A DNA stretch of 64,000 nt from Nocardioides sp. S5 (GCF_017310035.1 NZ_CP022296.1:2790001-2854000), one strand, 5' to 3'; counted from the stretch's first letter, positions 49,314 to 58,918 are shown. Made by a program: numbers and translations. The notes: generated by a model not told the origin, from the letters alone.

Positions 49314-49862
49314 TCAGACCGTCAGCAGGGTGGAGATCGGGAGGTCTCCGGTGACCGCGCGCGGGTCGAGGAAGGACAGCTCCATCAGCACCGAGGCGCC
49401 GGTGGCGACACCGCCGCAGGCCTCGATGAGCTGGCGGGTGGCCGCCACGGTGCCGCCGGTGGCGAGCACGTCGTCGACCATCAGCACCCGCTCCCCCGCG
49501 CCGATGGCGTCGCGGTGGACCTCGAGGGTCGCCTCGCCGTACTCCAGGGAGTAGGAGACCGCGTGGGCCTCGCGTGGCAGCTTGCCGGCCTTGCGGACCG
49601 GCACGAAGCCGATGCCGAGCGCGAGGGCGACGGGCGCGGCGAGGATGAAGCCACGCGCCTCCATGCCCACGACCTTGTCGACCACGACGTTGCCGTGGTC
49701 GTCACGACCGGCCGCCGCGAGCGCGGTGATGATCGCGGAGAAGGCGTGGTGGTCGGCCAGGACCGGCGTGATGTCCTTGAACGTCACGCCCTTCTCGGGC
49801 CAGTCCGGCACGTCGACGGTGAGGCGCTGCAGCGCCTCTTGGGCCGTACGCCGATCAGGCAT
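49314..49862 (-). CDS. apt: Adenine phosphoribosyltransferase
   Basis: 182-residue purine salvage enzyme converting adenine and PRPP to AMP. PRPP-binding motif VLMVDDVLATGGTVAAT and the adenine-site segment VVGMEARGFILAAPVALALGIGFVPVRKAGKLP. The ATG at 49862 overlaps the last 8 nt of yajC. In most actinobacteria secD and secF separate these two genes. Confidence 0.96.
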   Translation of the reverse strand: MPDRRTAQEALQRLTVDVPDWPEKGVTFKDITPVLADHHAFSAIITALAAAGRDDHGNVVVDKVVGMEARGFILAAPVALALGIGFVPVRKAGKLPREAHAVSYSLEYGEATLEVHRDAIGAGERVLMVDDVLATGGTVAATRQLIEACGGVATGASVLMELSFLDPRAVTGDLPISTLLTV

Positions 49863-50148
49863 CGCCGGGCTCGCCCGGCTCGACGGCCACGGGCTGGTCC
49901 ACCTTGGCGATAGCGGCGCGCGCGATCTCGATGACCGTGCCGGGGGTGATCTCGAGGCGGGCACGGTCGTCGGTGAGCGACACGACGGCGCCGAAGATGC
50001 CGGACGACATCATCACGCGCTGCCCGACCTGGATGCTCTCCTGCAGGCGCACGACCTCCTTCTGCCGACGCTGCTGCGGGCGGACCACCATGAACCAGAA
50101 GAGGGCGAGGATGGCCACCAGGGGGATGAGGGCGGCGATGTCGTTCAC
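49855..50148 (-). CDS. yajC: Preprotein translocase accessory subunit YajC
   Basis: 97 residues: one TM helix (LIPLVAILALFWFMVVRPQQRRQKE) with the family PQQRRQKE motif, then a soluble domain (VGQRVMMSSGIFGAVVSL). YajC joins SecDF in the holotranslocon. Here its usual partners secD/secF do not follow; apt does directly. Confidence 0.94.
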   Translation of the reverse strand: MNDIAALIPLVAILALFWFMVVRPQQRRQKEVVRLQESIQVGQRVMMSSGIFGAVVSLTDDRARLEITPGTVIEIARAAIAKVDQPVAVEPGEPGDA

Positions 50149-50214
50149 GGTCGGAGCTCTCCTGAGGAGTGGGGGACGGAGCGCGTCGAGTCTACGCGGC
50201 GCCCGCCCGGGGCC

Positions 50215-51315
50215 TCACACGTCGTCGAAGAGCGTGGAGTCGACGGTGGGCATCGCAGGAGGCGTGAGCCCGAGGTGGTGCCAGGCCGCGGGGGTGGCGA
50301 CGCGTCCGCGGGGCGTACGCGCGAGCAGGCCGCTGCGGACCAGGAACGGCTCGGCCACCTCCTCGACGGTCTCGCGCTCCTCGCCGACGGCGACGGCGAG
50401 GGTCGAGATGCCGACCGGTCCTCCGCCGAAGCGACGACACAGCACGTCGAGCACGGCGCGGTCGAGGCGGTCGAGACCGGACTCGTCGACCTCGAAGAGC
50501 TCGAGCGCTGCCTGCGCCACCGGGAGGCTGAGCACGCCGTCGGCGCGGACCTGGGCGTAGTCGCGGACCCGGCGCAGCAGCCGGTTGGCGATGCGCGGGG
50601 TCCCGCGCGAGCGCGACGCGATCTCGCTGGAGCCGTCGACGGTGAGGTGCACCCCGAGCAGCCCGGCTGAGCGGTGCACGATCTGGTCGAGCTCGTGGGG
50701 CTCGTAGAACTCGAGGTGGGCGGTGAAGCCGAAGCGGTCGCGCAGCGGGCCCGGCAGCAGTCCCGCGCGGGTGGTGGCGCCGACCAGGGTGAAGGGCGGG
50801 ATCTCCAGCGGGATCGCGGTGGCGCCGGGGCCCTTGCCGATGATCACGTCGACCCGGTAGTCCTCCATGGCCATGTAGAGCATCTCCTCGGCCGGGCGCG
50901 ACATCCGGTGGATCTCGTCGACGAAGAGCACGTCGCCCTCGTTGAGCCCCGAGAGGATGGCGGCGAGGTCGCCGGCGTGGGTGATCGCCGGTCCGCTGGT
51001 GAGGCGCAGCGGGGTGCTCATCTCGGCGGCGATGATCATCGCCAGCGTCGTCTTGCCCAGTCCGGGCGGGCCGGAGAGCAGGACGTGGTCGGGCGCCCGG
51101 CCACGGCGGCGGGCCGCCTCGAGGACGAGCCCCAGCTGGTCGCGTACGCGGACCTGCCCGACGACCTCGTCCAGCGTCTTCGGGCGCAGCGCCGCCTCGA
51201 CGGCGCGCTCGTCGCCGTCGGCGTCGGCGTCGGTGAGCCGCTGGAGGTGGCCGATCTCGGCCTCGCTCAGCTCGACCTCGTCGTAGGTGTCCTCGTCGGT
51301 GTCGTCCCAGTTCAT
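50215..51315 (-). CDS. ruvB: Holliday junction branch migration ATPase RuvB
   Basis: 366-residue AAA+ motor. Acidic N-terminal extension, Walker [13 protein letters not shown], Walker [11 protein letters not shown], sensor/arginine finger [21 protein letters not shown], winged-helix C terminus ([20 protein letters not shown]). Operon ruvC-ruvA-ruvB with yajC downstream. SOS control via the box upstream of ruvC is expected. Confidence 0.97.
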   Translation of the reverse strand: MNWDDTDEDTYDEVELSEAEIGHLQRLTDADADGDERAVEAALRPKTLDEVVGQVRVRDQLGLVLEAARRRGRAPDHVLLSGPPGLGKTTLAMIIAAEMSTPLRLTSGPAITHAGDLAAILSGLNEGDVLFVDEIHRMSRPAEEMLYMAMEDYRVDVIIGKGPGATAIPLEIPPFTLVGATTRAGLLPGPLRDRFGFTAHLEFYEPHELDQIVHRSAGLLGVHLTVDGSSEIASRSRGTPRIANRLLRRVRDYAQVRADGVLSLPVAQAALELFEVDESGLDRLDRAVLDVLCRRFGGGPVGISTLAVAVGEERETVEEVAEPFLVRSGLLARTPRGRVATPAAWHHLGLTPPAMPTVDSTLFDDV

Positions 51316-51328
51316 CGGCGCCCGGCCC

Positions 51329-51928
51329 TCACGCCTTGCTCAGCGTGCGCAGCGCGGCCCGCAGGAGGGCGCCGACGTCCGGCATCTCCCCCGCGTCGGG
51401 GGCGACGGCCTCGACGGCCTTCTCGGACTCCTTCGCCGACCAGCCGAGGCCGACGAGGCCCTGCTGGACCTGGTCGCGCCACGGCGCGCCGGCCGGCTGC
51501 GAGGCCGGCGAGGGGTGGGCGCCGACAGGAGGGCCGATGCGGTCCTTGAGCTCGAGGATGATGCGCTGGGCGCCCTTCTGGCCGATGCCGGGGACGCGGG
51601 TGAGCGCCTTGACGTCCTCGGTCGTGATGGCACGGCGTACGTCGTCGGGGCTCATCACCGCGACGATCGCCTGGGCGACCTTCGGACCGACGCCGGAGGC
51701 GGTCTGCACGATCTCGAAGACCTGCTTCTCGTCGTCGTCGAGGAAGCCGAAGACGGTCAGGCTGTCCTCGCGCACCACCATGCTGGTGGGCAGCATGGCC
51801 TGCCGACCCACCCGCAGGGTGGCGAGGGTGCCGGGGGTGCACATCAGCTCGAGGCCGACCCCGCCCACCTCCAGCACGGCACTGTTGAGCGTGACGGCGG
51901 CGACCTCGCCGCGGACGAAGGCGATCAT
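51329..51928 (-). CDS. ruvA: Holliday junction DNA-binding protein RuvA
   Basis: 199-residue subunit that holds the junction open. N-terminal OB domain ([25 protein letters not shown]), two helix-hairpin-helix motifs ([13 protein letters not shown] and [19 protein letters not shown]), flexible linker and domain III contacting RuvB ([22 protein letters not shown]). ATGA overlap with ruvC. Confidence 0.97.
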   Translation of the reverse strand: MIAFVRGEVAAVTLNSAVLEVGGVGLELMCTPGTLATLRVGRQAMLPTSMVVREDSLTVFGFLDDDEKQVFEIVQTASGVGPKVAQAIVAVMSPDDVRRAITTEDVKALTRVPGIGQKGAQRIILELKDRIGPPVGAHPSPASQPAGAPWRDQVQQGLVGLGWSAKESEKAVEAVAPDAGEMPDVGALLRAALRTLSKA

Positions 51929-52455
51929 CGGGTCCTCACAGGTCGTCGGGTGGCAGCCACGGCCGCGTCGAGGCGCGACTGGGCACCGCCACGCCACACG
52001 TGGGTGATGGCCAGGGCCAGCGCGTCGGCGGCGTCGGCGGGCTTGGGCAGCTCGGTCAGGCGCAGGATGCGCACCACCATCGCACCGACCTGCGCCTTGT
52101 CGGCGCGGCCGTTGCCGGACACGGCGGCCTTGACCTCGCTGGGGGTGTGCAGCGCGATGGGCAGGCCCCGCCGCGCAGCGACCACGAGGGCGATGCCGCT
52201 GGCCTGGGCGGTGCCCATGATGGTGCTGACGTCGGAGCGGGCGAAGACGCGCTCGACGGCCACCGCGTCGGGGCGGTGCTCCTCGATCCACGCGTCGAGG
52301 CCGCGCTCGATGCTGACCAGCCGCTCGGCGATCGGGAGGGTGGAGGTGGTGCGGATGACGCCCACGTCGACCATGGTCAGCGGGCGCCCGACGCTGCCGT
52401 CGACGACGCCCACGCCGCACCGGGTGAGGCCGGGGTCGATGCCGAGCACCCGCAC
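51925..52455 (-). CDS. ruvC: Holliday junction resolvase RuvC
   Basis: 176-residue endonuclease (from GTG 52455) that cuts junctions symmetrically. The catalytic tetrad falls at Asp7 (GIDPGLTRCG), Glu68 (AVERVF), Asp141 and Asp144 (DAADALALAITH), near-identical numbering to E. coli RuvC. I prefer GTG 52455, with GAGGTGGGA upstream, over ATG 52479, which begins only 6 nt from a LexA box and adds eight residues. Confidence 0.93.
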   Translation of the reverse strand: MRVLGIDPGLTRCGVGVVDGSVGRPLTMVDVGVIRTTSTLPIAERLVSIERGLDAWIEEHRPDAVAVERVFARSDVSTIMGTAQASGIALVVAARRGLPIALHTPSEVKAAVSGNGRADKAQVGAMVVRILRLTELPKPADAADALALAITHVWRGGAQSRLDAAVAATRRPVRTR

Positions 52456-52485
52456 GTCGTCCCACCTCGTCCCGTCCATGTCGTC

Positions 52486-52499
52486 CGAACACGTGTTCG
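52486..52499. promoter_or_regulatory. LexA (SOS) box controlling ruvCAB
   Basis: CGAACACGTGTTCG is a perfect 14-bp palindrome matching the actinobacterial LexA consensus CGAAC-N4-GTTCG, 31 bp upstream of the chosen ruvC start. DNA-damage induction of ruvCAB is expected. Confidence 0.85.
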
Positions 52500-52589
52500 T
52501 GTGCCCACGCTAACCCGCCTCGGCTGCGGGGCGGGGGACGACACGCGGCGGGAGCGGCGCCGCGGCCTTCCGTCACTCGCCGGCCCCGC

Positions 52590-52661
52590 TGTAACGCCGG
52601 GTTAGGTGCTGTACCCACCCGGATATATCCGGGTGGGTACAAGCACCAACCCGGCGTTACA
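52590..52661 (-). repeat. Long palindromic element, copy 1
   Basis: 72-nt near-perfect inverted repeat (arms of about 35 nt, two single-base bulges) centred on GGATATATCC. Ends read TGTAACGCCGGGTTA and its complement. It starts 8 nt after the stop of the wHTH/nuclease-like gene and shares outer arms and centre with copy 2 (53771-53852). Probable terminator and dispersed repeat. Confidence 0.85.
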
Positions 52662-52669
52662 ACAGGTGG

Positions 52670-53638
52670 TCAGCGCCGGCGCACTCGGTAGGGCGCGAGG
52701 TCGTCGACGTTCGTGCCGAAGCGCGCGCACGTGTCGGCGTACTCGCGAGCCGCTCGCGCGAGCGCCGCTCGACGCCCGGCGAACAGATCGACGTACGTCA
52801 GCCGCGAGCCGCCCAGCTTGAAGCCGGTCAGGAAGTCGTGCCGACGCTTCTCCTCCGCCAGGACGGCATCGGGATCCTTTCCGCTGGGATTGCCGAGCGG
52901 GTACTTGAGCAGTCCGTCGGCCTCGAAGAAGTGCCGTTTGACGCAGATGTCGGCGAAGGCCGTCGTGTGCCCGTCGGTCAGACCGAACTGGAGCTCGGGG
53001 CGGCCGATGCCCAGCTCCAGCACGAAGTCGCGCACCAAGGACTCGAGGTAGCTCTCGGCCAGGCGGTCGGCGTGCTCGATGCACCATCGCATGCACCGGC
53101 TGTGCGGCCAGCAGTCCATGGTCGACAGCACGTCGAGCAGCGCCGACCGTGACACGCCCGCCCGCAGCGCGGAGTCGCAGGCCGCGAGCCCGTGGGCCCG
53201 GCCGTGCTCACGGACCATGTCGAGAGCCGTCCGCGCGCGATCGAGCACGACCAGGCCGTCGACGACCAGGGTGTCCGTGGCTGCGTACGGCGCCAGGTGG
53301 TGCTTGACCCCCGCTCGGACGGCGTCGCCGTGCACCTTGGGCCGACTGACGTGGACCAGCGCCGAGCGCGGGTCGGGGGCGCCCATCCCGAGCACGATCG
53401 CCGACGAGTCGTGGCTGAACGCATAGGTCGTCGACGTGAGGGTCATGGCGGCCGCGCGGATGCGCATGACCGGCCGCTGGAGGTACGCATCCAGACCCGC
53501 CCAGGCCTCACTGTCGACGTACACCCCGTGGCGGATCCGGTGGAGGCTTCCGGCACGAAGGAGGCTGCGGACGTCGTTGGCGGTGAGGCCGGCCGCACGC
53601 AGCTGGCGCGCGGCGATGAGGCCGTGCTGGGAGCCCAT
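52670..53638 (-). CDS. AbiEi-like winged-helix protein with a PD-(D/E)XK/DUF559-like C terminus
   Basis: 322 residues. The N terminus (QHGLIAARQLRAAGLTANDVRSLLRAGSLHRIRHGVYV) matches the winged-helix domain named after type IV antitoxin AbiEi. The C-terminal part resembles DUF559/Vsr-type nucleases: ES-LESLVRDFVLELG, then ADICVKRHFFEADGLLKY, where Asp and the Glu-Ala-Asp could form the metal site. No AbiEii toxin gene is adjacent, so a toxin-antitoxin role is not shown. It splits yebC from ruvC and is flanked by two copies of one palindrome. ATG 53638 is chosen over a TTG at 53656. Confidence 0.72.
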   Translation of the reverse strand: MGSQHGLIAARQLRAAGLTANDVRSLLRAGSLHRIRHGVYVDSEAWAGLDAYLQRPVMRIRAAAMTLTSTTYAFSHDSSAIVLGMGAPDPRSALVHVSRPKVHGDAVRAGVKHHLAPYAATDTLVVDGLVVLDRARTALDMVREHGRAHGLAACDSALRAGVSRSALLDVLSTMDCWPHSRCMRWCIEHADRLAESYLESLVRDFVLELGIGRPELQFGLTDGHTTAFADICVKRHFFEADGLLKYPLGNPSGKDPDAVLAEEKRRHDFLTGFKLGGSRLTYVDLFAGRRAALARAAREYADTCARFGTNVDDLAPYRVRRR

Positions 53639-53655
53639 GAGGGAGACGGTCGGCA

Positions 53656-53661
53656 AGTATA
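53656..53661 (-). promoter_or_regulatory. -10 box, wHTH/nuclease-like gene
   Basis: TATACT on the minus strand, 17 nt before ATG 53638. No convincing -35. Confidence 0.4.
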
Positions 53662-53770
53662 TGCCAGCCGAGCATCGAGGTGATCACCGACATACGGGCC
53701 GCTGCAGAGCACTCGCCTGTGGACAGGCGTCAAGGCGGGGTTGCTGTGGACGATTGCTGGCCCGTCCAGC

Positions 53771-53852
53771 CCCGCTGTAACGCCGGGTTAGCAGCTGTAC
53801 CCACCCGGATATCTCCAGGTGGGCACAAGCACTAACCCGGCGTTACAGCGGG
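53771..53852 (-). repeat. Long palindromic element, copy 2
   Basis: 82-nt inverted repeat with perfect 20-bp outer arms (53771-53790 and 53833-53852) and a degenerate inner stem around GATATC. Located 38 nt after the yebC stop. The same consensus as copy 1 with a diverged middle, so it is an older or relaxed copy and a likely yebC terminator. Confidence 0.85.
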
Positions 53853-53890
53853 TGAGGAGGGCGGAGTAAGCCGATCGGCGGGGCCGGCCG

Positions 53891-54676
53891 TCAGGCGTCG
53901 GCGGCCTCGAGCTCGGCCATCACGTCGGCGGGGATGTCGACGTTGGTGAAGACGTCCTGGACGTCGTCGAGGTCCTCGAGCGCGTCGACGAGGTGGAGCA
54001 CCTTGGCGGCGCCGTCGGCGTCGACGGGGATCTCGAGGCTGGCGACGAACTCCACGTCGGCGGAGTCGTAGTCGATGCCGGCGTCCTGGAGCGCGGTGCG
54101 CACGGCGACCACGTCGGTGGCCTCGCTCTGCACCTGGAAGGCCTCGTCGAGGTCGTTGACCTCCTCGGCACCCGCGTCGAGCGTGGCCTCGAGGACGTCG
54201 TCCTCGGTGACCTCACGGACCGTGCCGTCGTGGTCCTGCGACTTCGGCACGACCACGACGCCCTTGCGGGTGAACAGGCGCGACACCGAGCCGGGGTCGG
54301 CCATCGTGCCGCCGTTGCGGGTGACGGCGGTGCGGACCTCCATCGCGGCGCGGTTGGTGTTGTCGGTGAGGCACTCGACGAGGATGGCGACGCCCTGGGG
54401 GCCGTAGACCTCGTAGGAGATCGTCTTGTAGTCGACACCACCGGACTCCGCGCCTGAGCCGCGCTTGAGGGCGGAGTCGATGTTCTTGTTGGGGACCGAG
54501 CTCTTCTTGGCCTTCTGGATGGCGTCGTAGAGGGTCGGGTTGCCCGCGGGGTCGCCGCCGCCCTGCTTGGCCGCCACCTCGATGTTCTTGATGAGCTTGG
54601 CGAAGAGCTTGCCGCGCTTGGCGTCGATCGCGGCCTTCTTGTGCTTGGTCGTTGCCCACTTGGAGTGGCCTGACAT
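53891..54676 (-). CDS. yebC: YebC/PmpR-family (TACO1-like) protein
   Basis: 261-residue three-domain protein of the YebC family, annotated as a transcriptional regulator and shown in several systems to aid translation of proline-rich stretches. N-terminal [37 protein letters not shown] is diagnostic. C terminus is acidic. Good SD (GAAGAAGAGGGA). Usually followed directly by ruvC; here an extra gene and two palindromes intervene. Confidence 0.95.
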   Translation of the reverse strand: MSGHSKWATTKHKKAAIDAKRGKLFAKLIKNIEVAAKQGGGDPAGNPTLYDAIQKAKKSSVPNKNIDSALKRGSGAESGGVDYKTISYEVYGPQGVAILVECLTDNTNRAAMEVRTAVTRNGGTMADPGSVSRLFTRKGVVVVPKSQDHDGTVREVTEDDVLEATLDAGAEEVNDLDEAFQVQSEATDVVAVRTALQDAGIDYDSADVEFVASLEIPVDADGAAKVLHLVDALEDLDDVQDVFTNVDIPADVMAELEAADA

Positions 54677-54714
54677 GAGTCCCTCTTCTTCTCGACGTGC
54701 TGGTCGGTCCGCGC

Positions 54715-55320
54715 TCAGGCCGAGCGCACCAGGTCCACGAACATGCCGTGCACCCGGTCGTCGCTGCCGACCTCGGGATGGAACGAGGTCGCCATCAGGG
54801 GGCCTTGCCGGACGGCAACGATCCTACCCGCGGCCGGACCGGTCTCCACGCGCGCGAGCACCTCGACGTCGTCCTCGACCGCCTCGACCCACGGCGCCCG
54901 GATGAAGACGGCGCGCACCGGGTCGGCGAGCCCGTCGACGTGGAGGTCCTCCTCGAAGGAGTCGACCTGGCGCCCGAAGGCGTTGCGGCGCACCGTGATG
55001 TGCAGGCCGCCGACGGTCTCCTGGCCGGCCGCGCCGTCCTCGATGCGGTCGGCGAGCAGGATCATCCCGGCGCACGTGCCGAAGGCGGGCAGTCCCGCAC
55101 GTACGGCGTCGCGCAGGGGCTCGAGGAGGTCGAAGATCCTCGCGAGCTTGACCATCGTCGTGGACTCCCCGCCCGGGAGGACGAGGCCGTCGCAGGCCGC
55201 GAGCTCGGCGGGACGGCGTACGGAGATCGCGTCGGCACCCAGCGAGCGCAGCGCCGCGAGGTGCTCGCGGACGTCGCCCTGGAGCGCGAGGACGCCGATG
55301 GTGGGCTGGGCGGCAGGCAC
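54715..55320 (-). CDS. pdxT: Pyridoxal 5'-phosphate synthase glutaminase subunit PdxT
   Basis: 201-residue class I glutamine amidotransferase that feeds ammonia to PdxS. Triad: Cys83 ([11 protein letters not shown]), His181 and Glu183 ([10 protein letters not shown]). N-terminal [14 protein letters not shown] is typical. GTG at 55320 lies 6 nt after TACCCT with no SD, so it is probably leaderless. Separated from pdxS by a divergent serine-hydrolase gene, unlike the usual adjacent pdxST pair. Confidence 0.95.
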   Translation of the reverse strand: MPAAQPTIGVLALQGDVREHLAALRSLGADAISVRRPAELAACDGLVLPGGESTTMVKLARIFDLLEPLRDAVRAGLPAFGTCAGMILLADRIEDGAAGQETVGGLHITVRRNAFGRQVDSFEEDLHVDGLADPVRAVFIRAPWVEAVEDDVEVLARVETGPAAGRIVAVRQGPLMATSFHPEVGSDDRVHGMFVDLVRSA

Positions 55321-55326
55321 AGAGGG

Positions 55327-55332
55327 AGGGTA
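55327..55332 (-). promoter_or_regulatory. -10 box, pdxT
   Basis: TACCCT (minus), 6 nt before the GTG; divergent from the box 55375-55380. Confidence 0.5.
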
Positions 55333-55374
55333 GGGCCGCGGGTCGATCCACGCCCAGGCGGGTCGGCCCGGCCG

Positions 55375-55380
55375 TATCCT
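55375..55380 (+). promoter_or_regulatory. -10 box, serine hydrolase
   Basis: TATCCT, 6 nt before ATG 55387. Confidence 0.5.
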
Positions 55381-55386
55381 GCGGCC

Positions 55387-56532
55387 ATGGGACTTCGTCG
55401 CGGCCTCGCTGCCCTCACGATCGGGACTGCCGTCGTGGCCGCCACCGCGTACGCCGGACCGCCGGACCGCGCGGTCACCGCGACCGCGGCCGCGGCAGCC
55501 GCGGCGGACGGGAACCGCGTCGAGGGCTGGCCGGTGCGCTCCCCCGCCAGCGTCGACCTCCGCGGCAGTGCGCTGCGTGAGGGCGCGCGGGTGGCGCGGC
55601 GCCGTGACTCGACGTGCTTCGCGGTGGTCCGCAACGGCACGCTGGTGCGCGAGGACAACTGGACGCTGCGGCGCGACGTCCCCCGCGAGGTCTTCTCCAT
55701 CACCAAGTCGGTGACGAGCACCCTGGTCGGCATCGCGGTGCGCGACGGCGACCTGCGCCTCGACGACCGGGTCGCGCGCTACGTCCCGCAGTGGCGCGGC
55801 ACCGCGTCGGCGACGGTGACCGTGCGCAACCTCCTCGCCAACGACAGCGGGCGCTTCTGGTCGCTGCAGTCGGACTACGCCGACCTGCTCGCGGCGCGCA
55901 GCCGGACGGCGTACGCCATCGGGCTGCCGCAGCAGCACGCGCCGGGCACCGCCTGGGCCTACAACAACGCCGCGATCCAGGTGCTGGAGCGGGTGCTGGA
56001 GAGGTCCACCGGGATGGGGGTGGCGAGGTACGCCCGGACCCGGCTCTTCGAGCCCCTCGGGATGGAGCGCACCAGGCTCATCACCGACCGGGCCGACGAC
56101 GCGGCGGTGTTCTACGGACTGCAGACCACGTGCCTCGACCTCGCGCGCTTCGGCGCGCTGCAGCTCGGCGAGGGCCGGGCGTACGGCACCCGGCTGCTCG
56201 ACAAGGGCTACGTCGCGGACGCCGTCGGTCGCTCCTCGACCCCGCACAACGCGGCCTACGGCTACCTGTGGTGGCTGAACCGCTCCGGCCCCCTGCGCGG
56301 GGCCACCGACGCGGTCGACGCTCAGGGCCAGCCGCTGCGCCAGGTCACCGGGCAGCTCGCACCGTCGGTCGACGAGGACGTCTACGCCGCGCTCGGCTTC
56401 GGCGGGCAGGTGCTGCTCGTCGACCCGACGACGCGGACGATGGTGGTGCGCCTCGGCCTCCCCGCCCAGGCGGGCGCGGAGGCGTACGGCTTCGTCGATG
56501 CCGCGACCGTGCTGGCGCGGGCGGTGCGCTGA
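55387..56532 (+). CDS. Secreted beta-lactamase-family serine hydrolase
   Basis: 381-residue penicillin-binding/class C-like hydrolase. Signal peptide at about 1-24, then the catalytic SxxK at Ser104-Lys107 ([10 protein letters not shown]) and Tyr192 in [16 protein letters not shown] (YxN motif). The family includes esterases, DD-peptidases and amidohydrolases, so the substrate is open; the fold alone is not evidence for antibiotic resistance. Apparently leaderless, and it splits pdxT from pdxS in the opposite orientation. Confidence 0.87.
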   Translation: MGLRRGLAALTIGTAVVAATAYAGPPDRAVTATAAAAAAADGNRVEGWPVRSPASVDLRGSALREGARVARRRDSTCFAVVRNGTLVREDNWTLRRDVPREVFSITKSVTSTLVGIAVRDGDLRLDDRVARYVPQWRGTASATVTVRNLLANDSGRFWSLQSDYADLLAARSRTAYAIGLPQQHAPGTAWAYNNAAIQVLERVLERSTGMGVARYARTRLFEPLGMERTRLITDRADDAAVFYGLQTTCLDLARFGALQLGEGRAYGTRLLDKGYVADAVGRSSTPHNAAYGYLWWLNRSGPLRGATDAVDAQGQPLRQVTGQLAPSVDEDVYAALGFGGQVLLVDPTTRTMVVRLGLPAQAGAEAYGFVDAATVLARAVR

Positions 56533-56541
56533 GGCGGCTGG

Positions 56542-57450
<909 letters not shown>

Positions 57451-57456
57451 AGCCAG

Positions 57457-57462
57457 ATCGTA
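57457..57462 (-). promoter_or_regulatory. -10 box fixing the pdxS start
   Basis: TACGAT (minus), 6 nt before ATG 57450. Confidence 0.5.
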
Positions 57463-57504
57463 GTCCGGGCTCATCCCAAAGGATGCATCGGGCTCGGCCC
57501 CCGA

Positions 57505-58128
57505 TCAGGCCTGCGCGGCCGCCCGCTCGAGGGCCTGGCGGCGTACGACCCAGATGCGCTGGACGACGGTCACGGTCGCGGCGACGGCGAGCGCCCAGAG
57601 CGCCACCTCGAGCAGGATCGGCAGGTCGAGCACGTCGGCGAAGAAGGCGGGGACGAGCATGCCGACGAGGCGGTCGGGGCGCTCGGCGATGCCGACCTTG
57701 GCGTCGTAGCCGAGGTGGTCGGCCTTGGCACGGGCGTACGACGTCACGGCCCCCATCAGCAGGATGACCAGGCACAGCACGAGGTAGAGCCGGCTCTCGG
57801 CCTGCCAGGCGAAGTAGAGCGCGAGCCCACCGAAGAGCGCGCCGTCGGCGACGCGGTCGAGGGTCGAGTCGAGGAAGGCGCCGAAGTCGTCCTTGCGGCC
57901 GGTCTTGCGGGCCATCGCGCCGTCGATGAGGTCGCTGAAGACGAAGGCAGTGATGAAGAGGACGCCCTCCCACACCATTCCGCGGGGGAAGAAGAACAGC
58001 GCCCCGAAGCTCACGCCGAGGGTGCCGACCAGCGTCACCACGTCGGGGCTGACGCCGAGGCGGATGAAGAGGTTGACGAAGGGCGCGAGCATGACGCCCT
58101 GCCAGAACTGCTTGAACCTGTCGAGCAC
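57505..58128 (-). CDS. pgsA: CDP-alcohol phosphatidyltransferase, phosphatidylinositol-phosphate-synthase type
   Basis: 207-residue integral membrane enzyme with the complete CDP-alcohol motif: Asp66, Asp69-Gly, Ala-Arg (73-74), Gly83, Asp87 and Asp91. The later YARAKADHLGYDAKVGIAERPDRLV resembles the inositol-phosphate-specific subgroup (mycobacterial PgsA1), suggesting CDP-DAG plus inositol 3-phosphate. The adjacent inositol-monophosphatase-like gene fits. In mycobacteria an acyltransferase and PimA follow; here pdxS follows at 54 nt. GTG start, 6 nt after TAGCCT. Confidence 0.87.
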   Translation of the reverse strand: MLDRFKQFWQGVMLAPFVNLFIRLGVSPDVVTLVGTLGVSFGALFFFPRGMVWEGVLFITAFVFSDLIDGAMARKTGRKDDFGAFLDSTLDRVADGALFGGLALYFAWQAESRLYLVLCLVILLMGAVTSYARAKADHLGYDAKVGIAERPDRLVGMLVPAFFADVLDLPILLEVALWALAVAATVTVVQRIWVVRRQALERAAAQA

Positions 58129-58134
58129 GGCCGC

Positions 58135-58140
58135 AGGCTA
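58135..58140 (-). promoter_or_regulatory. -10 box, pgsA, overlapping the upstream stop codon
   Basis: TAGCCT (minus): its TAG is the stop of the monophosphatase gene. Then 6 nt, then GTG. Confidence 0.45.
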
Positions 58141-58911
58141 TCGCCCGAGGAGCGCGGCCCGGACGTCCGCCACGGCCGCGGGCGCGCCGGTGACGGTCCA
58201 GTCCACCCCCGCGGCGCGTACGACGACGGACTCGCCGCCCGCGCCGCGCATGATCGCGGCGCCCGGGAGCCGGTCCCAGTCGGCGACCGAGTGCTGGAAG
58301 AGCACGTCCCACTGGCCCGACGCGATGGCCATCACGTCCATGGTGCCGGAGCCGAGCATCCGCAGCGTCCCGACCTCGCCGAGCGCGCGAGTGAAGGCCT
58401 CCCCCACCTCGCTGCCGTAGAACGGCGGGTGGAGGTAGGTGGTGGCGCAGCGGGCCTCGCGCGGCGTCGCGGGCAGCGGCGCGAGGGGCGCACCGTCGAG
58501 GGTGGTCGGCAGGTCGGGTCCACCGACCCACGTGCGCAGCGTGGATGCGTGGTGCACGGCGCCGAGCAGCACGTCGGCCTCGTCGTGCAGCGCGATCGCG
58601 CTGCACCACCAGTCGCTGCCGCGGGAGAAGTTGTAGGTGCCGTCGACGGGGTCGATGACCCAGGTGCGCCCCGACGTGCCGGGGCGCGAGGTGCCCTCCT
58701 CCCCCACGATCGCGTCGTCGGGGCGCTCGGCGGTGAGCTGTTGGACGATGAGCCGCTCGGCCGCGGTGTCGGCCTGGGTCACGATGTCGGAGCCGCTGGT
58801 CTTCTGCGAGACGTCGAGGCCCTCGGCGCGGATCCGGGCGGCCAGCAGGGCCGCCTCGCGGACGAGGTCGGCTGCGAGCGCGGCATCGGCGGCGAGGTGC
58901 GCGTGATCCAT
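58138..58911 (-). CDS. Inositol monophosphatase-family protein
   Basis: 257-residue Mg-dependent phosphatase of the IMPase/HisN/SuhB fold. Metal ligands: Glu71 in GEEGT, Asp87 and Asp90 in WVIDPVDGTYNF, and Asp in the C-terminal VADWDRLPGAAIMRGAGG. HisN is the other option, but the pgsA neighbour makes inositol-phosphate dephosphorylation attractive. ATG at 58911 sits 7 nt after TACCGT. Confidence 0.87.
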   Translation of the reverse strand: MDHAHLAADAALAADLVREAALLAARIRAEGLDVSQKTSGSDIVTQADTAAERLIVQQLTAERPDDAIVGEEGTSRPGTSGRTWVIDPVDGTYNFSRGSDWWCSAIALHDEADVLLGAVHHASTLRTWVGGPDLPTTLDGAPLAPLPATPREARCATTYLHPPFYGSEVGEAFTRALGEVGTLRMLGSGTMDVMAIASGQWDVLFQHSVADWDRLPGAAIMRGAGGESVVVRAAGVDWTVTGAPAAVADVRAALLGR

Positions 58912-58918
58912 GGCGCCC

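Noticed and set aside
52670..53638. Type IV toxin-antitoxin system
   Set aside because: Only an AbiEi-like N-terminal domain is seen; no AbiEii nucleotidyltransferase toxin lies on either side.
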